NCBI GenBank assembly: GCA_963780805.1
Contig: CAWADP010000009.1
Coordinates: forward strand, 620,001-684,000
DNA length: 64,000 nt
From: JASHVB01 sp963780805
GTDB taxonomy: Bacteria; Pseudomonadota; Alphaproteobacteria; Acetobacterales; Acetobacteraceae
Reading direction: 5' to 3'
Position 1 is the stretch's first letter. Every line of letters starts with the position of its first letter. The position numbers and the translations under genes were made by a program. Below the pieces are notes generated by a model, which worked only from the letters and a program-made list of their open reading frames with translations, did no database searches and had not been told where the DNA came from. This document shows positions 53,027-61,755 of this stretch, piece by piece.

Positions 53027-54034
53027 GTGAGCGAGAGCACTGCTCCGCTGGGCGCAGCTGACGGGGGGGAGCAATCCCCCCTGCCTGCTTATGGGTTGCC
53101 GCAAGCGCCCCGCGAGATTTCGCGGGACACGCCCTGGGACACCCCGTGGGAGACAGACGTCCGCGACTGGATCGCGCTGCTGAAGCCGCGGGTGATGTCG
53201 CTGGTGGTCTTCACTGGTGCGATCGGCTTGCTGGTCGCGCCGGGCCGGCTGAACCCGGTGCTGGCCTTGACCGCCGTCTTGTGCATCGCGGTCGGGGCGG
53301 GAGCGTGCGGCGCGATCAACATGTGGTACGACCGCGACATCGACGCAGTGATGCGCCGCACGCGGAGCAGGCCTATTCCCGCCGGCCGCATCGAACCGCG
53401 CGCGGCGCTGTCGTACGGCGTGACGCTGGCCGTGGGCTCGGTGATCATGATGTTCCTGGCGGTGAATATTGCCGCCGCCGCGGTGCTGGCACTGTCGATC
53501 GCATTCTACGTGTTCGTCTATACCGTGTGGCTGAAGCGGCGCACGCCACAGAACATCGTCATCGGCGGCGCCGCGGGTGCGTTTCCCGCGGTAATGGGCT
53601 GGGCGGCGGTGACCGGCTCGGTCGATCTGGTGCCGCTGGTGTTGTTCTCCATCGTGTTCTTCTGGACGCCGCCGCATTTCTGGTCGCTGGCGCTGTACGC
53701 GAACGATGACTACCGCCGCGCCGGCGTGCCGATGCTGCCGGTGGTCGCGGGCGCGAAGGAAACGCGCCGGCAGATCGTAATCTACACGCTGCTGCTGATA
53801 CCGCTGTCGCTGGTCCCCTGGTGCATCGGCTTCAGCGGCCCGGTGTACGGCATCGCCGCTTTGGTCCTGGACGCCGGCTTCCTGGTCTGCGTCCTGCGCG
53901 TGCTGCGTGACCGGCAGGATGCGGCGGGCGTCAGCCTCACCGGCGATGCGCCCGCGCGCGCTTCGTTCCGCTACTCGATCGCCTATCTTTTCTTGTTGTT
54001 CGCCGCGCTCGCGGTGGACCGGCTGGTCGGGTAA
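53027..54034 (+). CDS. ctaB: Protoheme IX farnesyltransferase
   Basis: Makes heme O from protoheme for the oxidase. A 335-residue UbiA-family membrane prenyltransferase: the Asp-rich site 'NMWYDRDIDAVMRRTRSRPI' (DxxxD) and the second loop 'LYANDDYRRAGVPMLPVVAG', with 8-9 membrane helices. GTG start three bases after coxA. Confidence 0.94.
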   Translation: MSESTAPLGAADGGEQSPLPAYGLPQAPREISRDTPWDTPWETDVRDWIALLKPRVMSLVVFTGAIGLLVAPGRLNPVLALTAVLCIAVGAGACGAINMWYDRDIDAVMRRTRSRPIPAGRIEPRAALSYGVTLAVGSVIMMFLAVNIAAAAVLALSIAFYVFVYTVWLKRRTPQNIVIGGAAGAFPAVMGWAAVTGSVDLVPLVLFSIVFFWTPPHFWSLALYANDDYRRAGVPMLPVVAGAKETRRQIVIYTLLLIPLSLVPWCIGFSGPVYGIAALVLDAGFLVCVLRVLRDRQDAAGVSLTGDAPARASFRYSIAYLFLLFAALAVDRLVG

Positions 54035-54046
54035 TGCGGGCGGCGC

Positions 54047-54205
54047 ATGCAGCAGGATCCTCCGCGTCCCACTCCGAAGCAGGCCGAGGAGATGCGCCGC
54101 CGCCGCCGCGGCCGTAACATCGCACTGATCGTCGTTCTGGTGGCACTGGCGGTACTGTTTTACGCCATCAGCATCGTCAGGCTGCGCCAGCAAGGGCCGT
54201 TCTGA
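54047..54205 (+). CDS. Small single-pass membrane protein, CoxF-like
   Basis: A 52-residue protein: basic N-terminus ('PKQAEEMRRRRRGRNIALIV') and one membrane helix ('ALIVVLVALAVLFYAISIV'). Short proteins of this shape lie between ctaB and ctaG or coxC in alphaproteobacterial cox operons. It starts 12 bases after ctaB. Its role is presumably oxidase assembly. Confidence 0.65.
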   Translation: MQQDPPRPTPKQAEEMRRRRRGRNIALIVVLVALAVLFYAISIVRLRQQGPF

Positions 54206-54320
54206 TGATGATTCAGCGCCGTCCTTCCGCACCCCTGGCCCTTGAACTGACGCGCGATATCGGGATGATGCGGCCACCGCGCCGGGGCGGACTCCCCGGC
54301 CGTACGACAATGGAATTGGC

Positions 54321-55181
54321 ATGAGCGACGCACACGGCGCCACGGTGCACCACGTCCCCGCGGTGGAGAGTTCGGGCCTGAAACAGCCCTACCACCTGGT
54401 CGAACCCAGCCCATGGCCGATCATCGGCGCCGTCGGCGGCTTCTGCACCGTATTCGGCATCATCCTTGCCGCGCATTTCGGCAGCTATGCCCTGCTGGTG
54501 ATCGGCGTGCTGATCGTGTTGTTCACCATGTTCGTCTGGTGGCGCGACGTGATCCGCGAAAGCCGCACGCCCGGCCTGCACACGCCCTTCGTCCGGCTCG
54601 GCCTGCGCTACGGCATGGCCCTGTTCATCGCCAGCGAAGTCATGTTCTTCGTCGGCTTCTTTTGGGCCTATTTCAATTTCCTGATCTTCCCCGACACTCA
54701 GGGCAACGGCCAGATCGTGTGGCCGCCCAGCACCATCCACAGCTTCGATCCGTTCCACATCCCGTTCCTCAACACGATGGTCCTGCTGCTGTCCGGCTGC
54801 ACCGTCACCTGGGCGCACCACTCGCTGCTGGAGAACGACCGCAAGGGCCTGCTGACCGGCCTGGGCCTGACCATCATCCTGGGCGTCTGCTTCACCATCG
54901 GCCAGGCGGTGGAATACACGCACGCGCCCTTCAAGTTCGTCGGCGGCGGCGTGTATCCCTCGACCTTCTTCCTCGCCACCGGCTTCCACGGCTTCCACGT
55001 CATCGTCGGCACCTGCTTCCTGACGGTCTGCTGGTTCCGCGCCAAGGCCGGCCAATTTACCCCGCAACGGCATTTCGGCTTCGAGGCCGCCGCCTGGTAC
55101 TGGCACTTCGTCGATGTCGTCTGGCTGTTCCTGTTCACCTGCATCTATTGGTACGGCGCCAGCCCGACGGTCGCCGGTTAG
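54321..55181 (+). CDS. coxC: Cytochrome c oxidase subunit III
   Basis: A 286-residue seven-helix subunit: 'PYHLVEPSPWPIIGAVGGFC', 'MALFIASEVMFFVGFFWAYF', 'VTWAHHSLLENDRKGLLTGL', 'FFLATGFHGFHVIVGTCFLT' and 'FGFEAAAWYWHFVDVVWLFL'. Structural core subunit. 115 bases separate it from the CoxF-like gene; ctaG, which usually lies here, is missing. Confidence 0.95.
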   Translation: MSDAHGATVHHVPAVESSGLKQPYHLVEPSPWPIIGAVGGFCTVFGIILAAHFGSYALLVIGVLIVLFTMFVWWRDVIRESRTPGLHTPFVRLGLRYGMALFIASEVMFFVGFFWAYFNFLIFPDTQGNGQIVWPPSTIHSFDPFHIPFLNTMVLLLSGCTVTWAHHSLLENDRKGLLTGLGLTIILGVCFTIGQAVEYTHAPFKFVGGGVYPSTFFLATGFHGFHVIVGTCFLTVCWFRAKAGQFTPQRHFGFEAAAWYWHFVDVVWLFLFTCIYWYGASPTVAG

Positions 55182-55190
55182 CCCGCAGGC

Positions 55191-55550
55191 GTGGCCGAGG
55201 CCGGCGTCTCGGTCCTGCATGCGGCTCTGGCCTGCCGCTGCCCCCGCTGCGGCCGCGGCGCATTGTTCCGCAACCTGCTCGAGGTGCGCGATCGATGCGA
55301 CATCTGCGACCTGGATCTGCGTGAATGCGACACCGGGGACGGCGCGATCGTCGGCGTGATCATGGTGCTGGGCGCGGTGGTGGTGGCGCTCGCGTTCTGG
55401 GTGGAGTTCCGTTTCTCCCCGCCGCTCTGGGTGCACGTCGTGCTATGGCCGGTTGTGACCATACCGCTGGCGGTGCTGATGATGCGTCCGGCCAAGGCAG
55501 CGCTGGTGGCGCTGCAATACCGCCACCGCGCCTCGGAGATGGGGCTGTGA
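55191..55550 (+). CDS. DUF983 family protein
   Basis: A 119-residue protein: an N-terminal zinc-ribbon-like set of cysteines ('CRCPRCGRGALFRNLL', 'DRCDICDLDLRECD') and two membrane helices ('GVIMVLGAVVVALAFWVEF'). DUF983 genes sit in cox operons of alphaproteobacteria between coxC and SURF1. Function unknown. GTG start nine bases after coxC; its stop overlaps the SURF1 start. Confidence 0.88.
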   Translation: MAEAGVSVLHAALACRCPRCGRGALFRNLLEVRDRCDICDLDLRECDTGDGAIVGVIMVLGAVVVALAFWVEFRFSPPLWVHVVLWPVVTIPLAVLMMRPAKAALVALQYRHRASEMGL

Positions 55551-56362
55551 AGGAGCAGACTCGCCCTCCCCTGGCGGGAGGGGGTTGGGGGGAGAGGTGC
55601 GTACAGCCGCAGACTCGTCCCGGCACGCACCCCTCCCCCCACCTCCCTCCCACGAGGGGAGGGGGAGTCTCTAATCCCAACTTCCGCCGCCTCCTCGGCC
55701 CGGGCCTGATGGTCCTGGCCATGCTCGCAATCCTGGTCGGCCTCGGCACCTGGCAGATCTACCGCCTGCACTGGAAGGAAGGCATCCTGGCGCAGATCGC
55801 ACGCGCCGAGGCAGCCCCGCCGGTGCCCCTCTCCGGCGACCCGAGCCCCTACACCAGGGTCGCCGTCACCGGCCGTTTGCGCGCCGACCTGTCCGCCTCC
55901 TACGCGCTGGACGTGCGCGACACCCGCCAAGGTCCCACGCTGGGCACTTTCCTGATCCAGCCGCTGGAACGCCCCGGCCAACTCCCGCTGCTGGTGGAAC
56001 GCGGCTGGGTGCCGCAGAAGCGCAGCACGCCGATCGCACAACCCCAAGGCGACACCACCATCGTCGGCTTCATTCACCAACCGGATAAACCCGGCCTGTT
56101 CTCCGCCACCGATGACCCGGCCACGCGCACCTTCTATACGCTGGATCCCGCGGCGATCGGCGCCGCGCTCGGCCTGCCGCGTGTCGCACCGTTCGTCCTG
56201 GTCGCGCTGGGGTCCGCGCCGCCGCAACTCTGGCCCGACCCCGCGCAGCAGCTCCCGCAGCCGCCCAACAACCACCTGAACTATGCCATCACGTGGTATA
56301 GCCTCGCGCTTTCGCTCGTGGTGATGTTCGTGACCTGGGCCCGAAGGACGCTGCGCACATGA
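55547..56362 (+). CDS. SURF1 family cytochrome oxidase biogenesis protein
   Basis: About 271 residues. SURF1 assists heme a insertion into subunit I. The first membrane helix is 'MVLAMLAILVGLGTWQIYRL' with the conserved GTWQ..RL, then 'LLVERGWVPQKRS' and the C-terminal helix 'NNHLNYAITWYSLALSLVVM'. The only start that clears the DUF983 stop is GTG 55547 (GTGA overlap), and it makes codons 4-43 come from an inserted palindromic repeat. Homologues start about 15 residues before the helix, so this extension is unusual. Confidence 0.9.
   Translation: MKEQTRPPLAGGGWGERCVQPQTRPGTHPSPHLPPTRGGGVSNPNFRRLLGPGLMVLAMLAILVGLGTWQIYRLHWKEGILAQIARAEAAPPVPLSGDPSPYTRVAVTGRLRADLSASYALDVRDTRQGPTLGTFLIQPLERPGQLPLLVERGWVPQKRSTPIAQPQGDTTIVGFIHQPDKPGLFSATDDPATRTFYTLDPAAIGAALGLPRVAPFVLVALGSAPPQLWPDPAQQLPQPPNNHLNYAITWYSLALSLVVMFVTWARRTLRT
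55558..55675. repeat. GC-rich dispersed palindromic repeat, paired copies 5a/5b, inside the SURF1 frame
   Basis: 'gccctcccctggcgggaggg' through 'gagaggtgcgtac' and 'gcacccctccccccacc' through 'cccacgaggggagggggagt'. Same two-unit layout as at 19069. It is read through by the SURF1 frame without stops, encoding a Gly/Pro/Arg-rich segment. Confidence 0.75.
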
Positions 56363-57853
56363 CCGCCTATCACCGGCTGACCGAACGCTTCATCCGCATC
56401 GCGACCCTCGGCGAGGCGGCGTCCCTGCTGGGCTGGGACGCCGCGACCATGATGCCGCCTGGCGGCGGCGCGGCGCGCGGCGACCAGCTTGCCGTGCTCG
56501 CCGGACTGTCGCATTCCCTGCTCTGCGCGCCGGACCTGGGCGACGACCTCGCCGCGGCGGAAGCCGATGCCGAGACGCTCGATCCCTGGCAGCAAGCCAA
56601 CCTGCGGCTGATGCGCAAGATGTACGTCCGGGCCACCGCCCTGCCGCGCGACCTGGTGGAAGCGCAGGCGCGTGCCAATTCCGCCTGCGAAAAGATCTGG
56701 CGCGAGGCCCGCCGCGCGTCCGATTTCGCCGGCGTGCGACAGACGTTCGCTGAAGTCGTGCGCCTGGTGCGTGAGGCCGCCATGGCCCTGGCGCCGGTGG
56801 TGGGCCTGTCGCCCTATGACGCGCTGATGGACGGCTTCCAGCACGGTGCACGTGCGGCCACGGTGGCGCCGGTGTTCGCCGATTACGAACGCTTCCTGCG
56901 CCGCGCCCTGCCGCAAGCCGAGCAACGCCAGGCCCGCCAACCCACGCCGAATTCGGCCGCAAGGCCCGTTCCCGATTGCCGCGCAGGAAGCGCTCTGCCG
57001 CCGGCTGTCGGAACGCCTCGGGCTCGATTTCAACCATGCGAGGCTGGACCGCTCGGCGCATCCGTTCTCCGGCGGCACGCGCACCGACGTGCGCATCACC
57101 ACGCGCTACGACGAGGCGGACTTCGCCCCCGCGGTACTCGCGGTGGTGCATGAGACCGGCCACGCCCTCTATGAACGCGGCCTGCCAGCAGCGTTCGACC
57201 GCCAGCCGGTCGGTGAGGCCGCCGGTATGGCGGCGCATGAAAGCCAGTCGCTGATTGTGGAAATGCAGGCGTGCCGGTCGGATGCGTTCCTGTCCTGGCT
57301 CGGCCCGGAGTTGCACACAACGTTCGACGGCAACCCGGCGCCCTATGCGCCGGCCAACCTGGCACGGCTGTGGCGGCGCGTGGAGCGCGGCTTCATCCGC
57401 GTCGATGCCGACGAAATGACCTACCCCGCTCACGTCATCCTGCGCTTCCGCCTGGAGCAAGCGATGGTGGCGGGGGACCTGGCGGCGGCCGACCTGCCCG
57501 CTGCCTGGAACGAGGGTTTCGCCGCGCTGCTGGGCAAGCCGCCGCCCGACGACGCGCGCGGCTGCCTGCAGGACATCCACTGGTACGACGGCGCGTTCGG
57601 GTATTTCCCCAGCTACACGCTGGGAGCGATGGCGGCGGCGCAACTGATGGCGGCGGCACGGCGCGCCGTCCCCGGCATCGACGCCGCTTTGGCGAGGGGC
57701 GACATGTCGCCCTTGCTAAGCTGGCTGCGCGCGAAGGTGCACAGCCAGGGCAGCTTGCTCGGCTTCGACGACTTGTTGCGCGCGGCGACCGGCAAGCCGC
57801 TCGATCCAGCGGATTTCGAAGCGCACCTGACCGCGCGGTATCTGGTGTCCTGA
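56359..57853 (+). CDS. Carboxypeptidase M32 (one frameshift in this sequence)
   Basis: Zinc metallocarboxypeptidase of the Taq family, 497 residues when one base is removed. The N-terminal ~195 residues ('LGEAASLLGWDAATMMPPGG', 'VGLSPYDALMDGFQHGA') and the catalytic part ('HPFSGGTRTDVRITTRYDEA', 'AVVHETGHALYERGLP' with HExxH, 'GMAAHESQSLIVEMQA', 'IHWYDGAFGYFPSYTLGAM') lie in different frames, switching near 56955. All active-site residues are present. It overlaps the SURF1 stop by four bases. Confidence 0.9.
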
Positions 57854-58391
57854 TCCTGCGATCCTGTCGATGGGTCATTACGGATCGACCACGGGCCGGT
57901 GGCGGCCGACCCGCGTTGGGTGAAACAGTGGCGTGCACCCCCTGTGTCACGGCCGGCGGAGGCGGGCCACCCACGGCTTTCTGCAGCTTCAGCAGAGACA
58001 TGGGTGCCCGGGCCAAGCCTGGCCAAGCCCAGGCATGACATGGGAGCAGCGGGCGCTGGGGGAATGTCAATGTTTATGTGGCTAGTACCCGAGTCACTCA
58101 TGTTGAGGGGTACAGCCTCTTCGGTTTGACGCACGCGGTTGCGGTGGTGGCCTGCCAATTCGGACCAGCGGAAGGCGGGCGGCAAGCCCATAGCTTGCAG
58201 CGGAGATGCTGACCGTGTCTGGCGTATTTATCGCTAGGTTCGCAAAGGCGCAAAGATCGCAAAGACAAGGATTCTGATCCGTACCGGTGGGTCGCGCGGG
58301 GGACATATTGCGAATGATCGGCATTGCCTCCCCCAGACAGCGCCAAGGTCCAGTCTTCACAAAACCCTCTTAGCGATCTCTGCGTCTTATA
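57854..58391. other. Gap with repeat remnants, including a solo IS-like end
   Basis: No gene supported. A dyad 'gggtgcccgggccaagcc' to 'cccaggcatgacat' lies near 58006-58040. At about 58062-58088 'tgtcaatgtttatgtggct' resembles the inner side of the right end of the downstream IS630 element ('tgtcaatgtttaggcgggct'). Confidence 0.55.
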
Positions 58392-59584
58392 CCAGCCCGC
58401 GTATCGGCTGACTCTCGCCGCCCCTCCCGCGTCGGGCTGGGGCTTGGCAAATCGGCTGGCAGCTGATTCTGTGTTGGGCATCATAGCCTTGCAGGGAATC
58501 CGCCGATGGGCCAACCGATCGAGATCAGCCGGACCGAGCTGTCCGCTGCGGCGTTGCGGGCTGTGGCAGGGAAGTGCGACAACGGAGCGGTCGTGCGTCG
58601 CCTGTTGGCGGTTGCACTGTTGCTGGAAGGCCGTTCCCGGGAGGAGGCGGCATTGCTGAACGGAATGACCCGCCAGACGCTGCGCGACTGGGTGCATCGC
58701 TACAACGCCGCAGGGGTGGAGGGCCTTCGCTCACGGACCGGCCCCGGGCGACCGCCGTTTCTGACCGAGGCGCGGATGGAGGAATTGCGGGAAATTGTGC
58801 TGAATGGGCCAGAGCCCGAGCGGCACACAGTGATACGCTGGCGGTGTGTTGATTTGTGCGCGGAAATCGCCGGGCGATGGTCAGTGAAGGTGTGCGAGCA
58901 GACCATGGGAACGTGGCTGCGCCGGTTGGAAATGACCCGTTTGCAGCCGCGTCCGTATCATCCGAAGAAGGATCCGGCGGCGGAGGTGGCTTTTAAAAAA
59001 ACTCAGCGGCTTGGTGAAGGCGGCGTTGCTCGGCTCGGTAGCGGGCAAGCCGATTGAGATTTGGTTCCAGGACGAAGCCAGGGTGGGGCAGCAGGGCTCG
59101 CTGGAATACATCTGGGCCCCGATCGGCTCACGCCCCCGGGCGGTGCGGGATAACCGCCGTGATTCAGTCTATCTGTTCGGTGCCTTATGCCCAGCGCGCG
59201 CGACCGGAGCCGCGATCATTATGCCGGCAGCCAACAGCGAGGCCATGAGCGAACATCTAAAGGAGATCGCCACACAGGTGGCGCCCGGCGCGCATGCTGT
59301 ATTGGTATGCGACGGTGCCGGTTGGCATCAGAGCGGTGATCGAACTCGAGGTCCCCGACAACATCACGTTGTTGCCCCTGCCGCCCTATTCGCCGGAATT
59401 GAACCCGATGGAGAATGTCTGGGACTACCTGCGCGGCAACAAGCTCAGCCACAGGGTCTGGGACAGCTACGACGCGATCGTCCGGGCATGCGCCGAGGCC
59501 TGGCGCTTCCTGATCGGCGACCCCGACCGGATCAGATCGATCGCCACGCGCGCCTGGGCGAGTGTCAATGTTTAGGCGGGCTGG
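58392..59584 (+). mobile_element. IS630-family insertion sequence
   Basis: About 1.19 kb. Outer ends CCAGCCCGC (58392) and its complement GCGGGCTGG (ending 59584) are exact for nine bases and flanked on both sides by TA, the family's target duplication. The single transposase gene fills the interior. It is inserted between the carboxypeptidase and nitrile hydratase genes. Confidence 0.8.
58506..59575 (+). pseudogene. IS630-family transposase, two frame changes
   Basis: About 355 residues in three frames. N-terminal helix-turn-helix domain ('AALLNGMTRQTLRDWVHRYN'), then the DDE domain: 'GKPIEIWFQDEARVGQQGSL' (Asp), 'HAVLVCDGAGWHQ' (Asp), 'LLPLPPYSPELNPMENVWDY' (Glu). The first change is at T4A7 (58991-59001), where the family sometimes uses programmed frameshifting; the second near 59335 has no slippery run. 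Two extra bases restore the full protein, so errors or recent decay are both possible. Confidence 0.82.
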
Positions 59585-59828
59585 TATTAGCGAACTTAAT
59601 GGGACATGTTCCATAGACGCCGCGTGTCTCCTTCACCTGGTCGGAGGACCCACAGCTGCCATTCCGGTTTCGGCCAGCACCGGGCGCGATGCTCACCGTG
59701 TGGAATGTCCGCGATGGGTCGAGACCGGTCATCGGATCGGGCCGCTGGTATTACAGCGAAGACCGTTATTACAACCGCCGGCGCACGCCAGGCTTGACGA
59801 CCTGTTCGCGATGGCCTGAACCGCTGGA

Positions 59829-60185
59829 TCAGCCCCCCAGTTCGACCGGCTGGCCGTGCGGCGTCCTGCGATATGCCTCAGCCCAGGCATGTTTGCGGCA
59901 ATCGAGCGATACCGCGTCGGTCAGCCCCTTCGCCGCCACCAGACCCTCCAGCGCGGCAACCCAGTGCTCGTAGTAGTGTGCCGCGTCATTGTCTGGTTCG
60001 CCGCGTTCCGCCGCCCGGCGCAGTTCGGCGGCCAGGGCAGCGGTCCATTCACCCCACGAGAAGCAGCCCGCCTCGTGCAGCCGCATGGTCAACGCGAAGG
60101 CCTGCGCCTGCCATGGCTCGGCGAACACGGGCCCATCGGCGTCCCGCGGCAGACGCGGCAGGTCCTCGACGCGGCTCGGCGGCAT
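59829..60185 (-). CDS. Nitrile hydratase accessory protein
   Basis: A 118-residue protein similar to the N-terminal-like helical domain of nitrile hydratase beta: 'LPRDADGPVFAEPWQAQAFA', 'HEAGCFSWGEWTAALAAELR', 'YYEHWVAALEGLVAAKGLTD'. It corresponds to the activator (P14K/NhlE-like) that helps cobalt insertion by subunit exchange. It starts one base after the beta subunit stop. Confidence 0.85.
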   Translation of the reverse strand: MPPSRVEDLPRLPRDADGPVFAEPWQAQAFALTMRLHEAGCFSWGEWTAALAAELRRAAERGEPDNDAAHYYEHWVAALEGLVAAKGLTDAVSLDCRKHAWAEAYRRTPHGQPVELGG

Positions 60186-60186
60186 G

Positions 60187-60846
60187 TCAGGCGGGCTCCA
60201 GGTAGCTATCGTAGAGCTCGATATGGACGCTGTCGCGCGGGTTGGCCGCATCGCCCCATAACTCGCGGGCGCTGTACCGGACCAGGTAGAGATGCTGCGA
60301 GGCCTCCTCGCTGCCCAGACTACCGTCGGCCGGAAACGCCCGGGCGCCACGGCTGCGCTCGACCGTGCCAGTCCTACCGCGGACGTAGCGTGGCAGCCGC
60401 GTATGGCTCACCGGATGGATGTTGGACGCCCGCACCGTATCGCCCGGATGGAAGCGCGCTGAAGCTGGTTCGGGTTTGGCCCATTCGCGGTTCCTCGCCA
60501 GGTTGGCTCTGGCCTGCGCCGCCGTCAGCGCAGCCGTCTGCTGCTCGGTGTCCGGGTCGGGTCGGCCGCTGTCGAGTTCCGCCTGGCTGATCAGGTCCGC
60601 CTCGACCGCCAGTTCGGTCAATGCCCGCAGCCAGCGTTCGTAGTAGCTGGCGCGCAGGTATTCGTCGGGCGGCATGCGCTCCATCCGGTAGCGGACGGCA
60701 TCGGTGTTCCACCGTCCACGGGCGCCGAGTGCCAAGAAAAGCGCCGCAACCCGACCCTCCCACGCCGCATGGAACACCGGCTCATTGGCCGCATAAGGGA
60801 TCGGGCCGAGGCCGTGCATGCCGCCCATGTCGTGGACGCTATTCAT
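60187..60846 (-). CDS. nthB: Nitrile hydratase subunit beta
   Basis: A 219-residue beta subunit: 'MNSVHDMGGMHGLGPIPYAA' is the standard start, 'YYERWLRALTELAVEADLIS' the helical part, and 'FHPGDTVRASNIHPVSHTRL' with 'YVRGRTGTVERSRGARAFPA' the C-terminal barrel. It pairs with alpha to hydrate nitriles to amides. Overlaps the alpha stop by four bases (ATGA). Confidence 0.95.
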   Translation of the reverse strand: MNSVHDMGGMHGLGPIPYAANEPVFHAAWEGRVAALFLALGARGRWNTDAVRYRMERMPPDEYLRASYYERWLRALTELAVEADLISQAELDSGRPDPDTEQQTAALTAAQARANLARNREWAKPEPASARFHPGDTVRASNIHPVSHTRLPRYVRGRTGTVERSRGARAFPADGSLGSEEASQHLYLVRYSARELWGDAANPRDSVHIELYDSYLEPA

Positions 60847-61466
60847 GGCCGCGTCCCCGGCGGGCGGGCATGGGCGACACCAATCATCGCGTCGCGGGTA
60901 ACCAGCGTGGCCAGTTCCGCCTCGGTCAATCGCTCGGTGCGGACCGGTCGCTGCGGCAGCACCATGTAGCGCACCTCGGCGTTTGAATCCCACACGCGGA
61001 CCTCGACGTCCGGGGATACATCGAGCCCCAGTTCGCTGAGGACGCCGCGCGGGTCGATCACAGCACGCGACCGGTAAGCGGCCGATTTGTACCAGACGGG
61101 CGGCAGGCCCAGCACCGGGTACGGATAGCAGGAGCACAGCGTACAGACGATCACGTTGTGCACTGCGTCAGTGTTCTCGACTACGATGATGCTGCCCTGC
61201 GGACCGGCATAGCCGAGTTCAGCGAGCGCTGCCGTACCGTCCTGTAGCAGCCGCTGCTTGTAGGCAGGATCGGTCCAGGCGCGGGCCACCACGCGGGCGC
61301 CGCTGTGCGGCCCCACCTTGTGTTCGTACGTCTCCACAATCGCATCGAGCGCCGCCGGATCGACCAAGCCCTTCTCCACCAACAGCAATTCGAGCGCCTT
61401 CACCCGCAATGCCACGTCGCTCGGCACATCGCTGTGGTCATGGTCGTGATGTTCCGTGTGTTCCAT
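60843..61466 (-). CDS. nthA: Nitrile hydratase subunit alpha (cobalt type)
   Basis: A 207-residue catalytic subunit. The metal claw 'NVIVCTLCSCYPYPVLGLPP' has CTLCSC, where Thr in the second position marks the cobalt-type enzyme (iron-type has Ser). A His-rich start ('MEHTEHHDHDHSDVPSD') could aid metal handling. The ATG at 61466 follows 'gaggtgcgg'. First gene of nthA-nthB-accessory, divergent from the cbtB remnant. Confidence 0.95.
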   Translation of the reverse strand: MEHTEHHDHDHSDVPSDVALRVKALELLLVEKGLVDPAALDAIVETYEHKVGPHSGARVVARAWTDPAYKQRLLQDGTAALAELGYAGPQGSIIVVENTDAVHNVIVCTLCSCYPYPVLGLPPVWYKSAAYRSRAVIDPRGVLSELGLDVSPDVEVRVWDSNAEVRYMVLPQRPVRTERLTEAELATLVTRDAMIGVAHARPPGTRP

Positions 61467-61556
61467 CGTCCGCACCTCTGAACGGGAGCTTAGCACCGGT
61501 GGCCTCCATCGCCCAGATACGCTATGGTCGTAAAGACGGTCGGGGGGGTCTCACAC

Positions 61557-61747
61557 ATGGCCACTGCGGTGTCGGCATCTCCGCACAGATTGACGCTATA
61601 GGCCGGAGGGCGAGCGCCGTCGTCCAGGCAGTCGCCGCCATGTTATTGGGTGCCCCGGTGATCGGGGCGGCCGGCTTCTCCCGCCTCGACGTTGTTCACA
61701 ATGCGGCCCACGACACCCGCCACGCCAACGGGTTCCCCTGCCACTGA
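61557..61747 (+). pseudogene. cbtB: Cobalt transporter subunit CbtB, frameshifted
   Basis: A ~63-residue single-helix protein. After 'MATAVSASPHRLTL' the frame hits a TAG at 61599, but the adjacent frame gives 'ASAVVQAVAAMLLGAPVIGA' and the family's hallmark end 'VVHNAAHDTRHANGFPCH' with its metal-binding His. One base is missing near 61595. CbtB works with CbtA in cobalt uptake, often for B12; here it faces a cobalt enzyme. Confidence 0.75.
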
Positions 61748-61755
61748 CGACGCCG

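Noticed and set aside
51821..54343. An 840-codon open frame on the minus strand across coxA and ctaB
   Set aside because: It is antisense to well-conserved cox genes, is His/Arg/Asp-rich without family resemblance, and arises from the strong third-position GC bias.
54213..55436. A 407-codon minus-strand frame across coxC and DUF983
   Set aside because: Antisense shadow of conserved genes with low-complexity composition and no ribosome site.
61467..61556. Cobalamin riboswitch upstream of cbtB
   Set aside because: Only about 90 bases separate nthA and cbtB, too short for the ~200-base element, and no B12-box-like block is visible.
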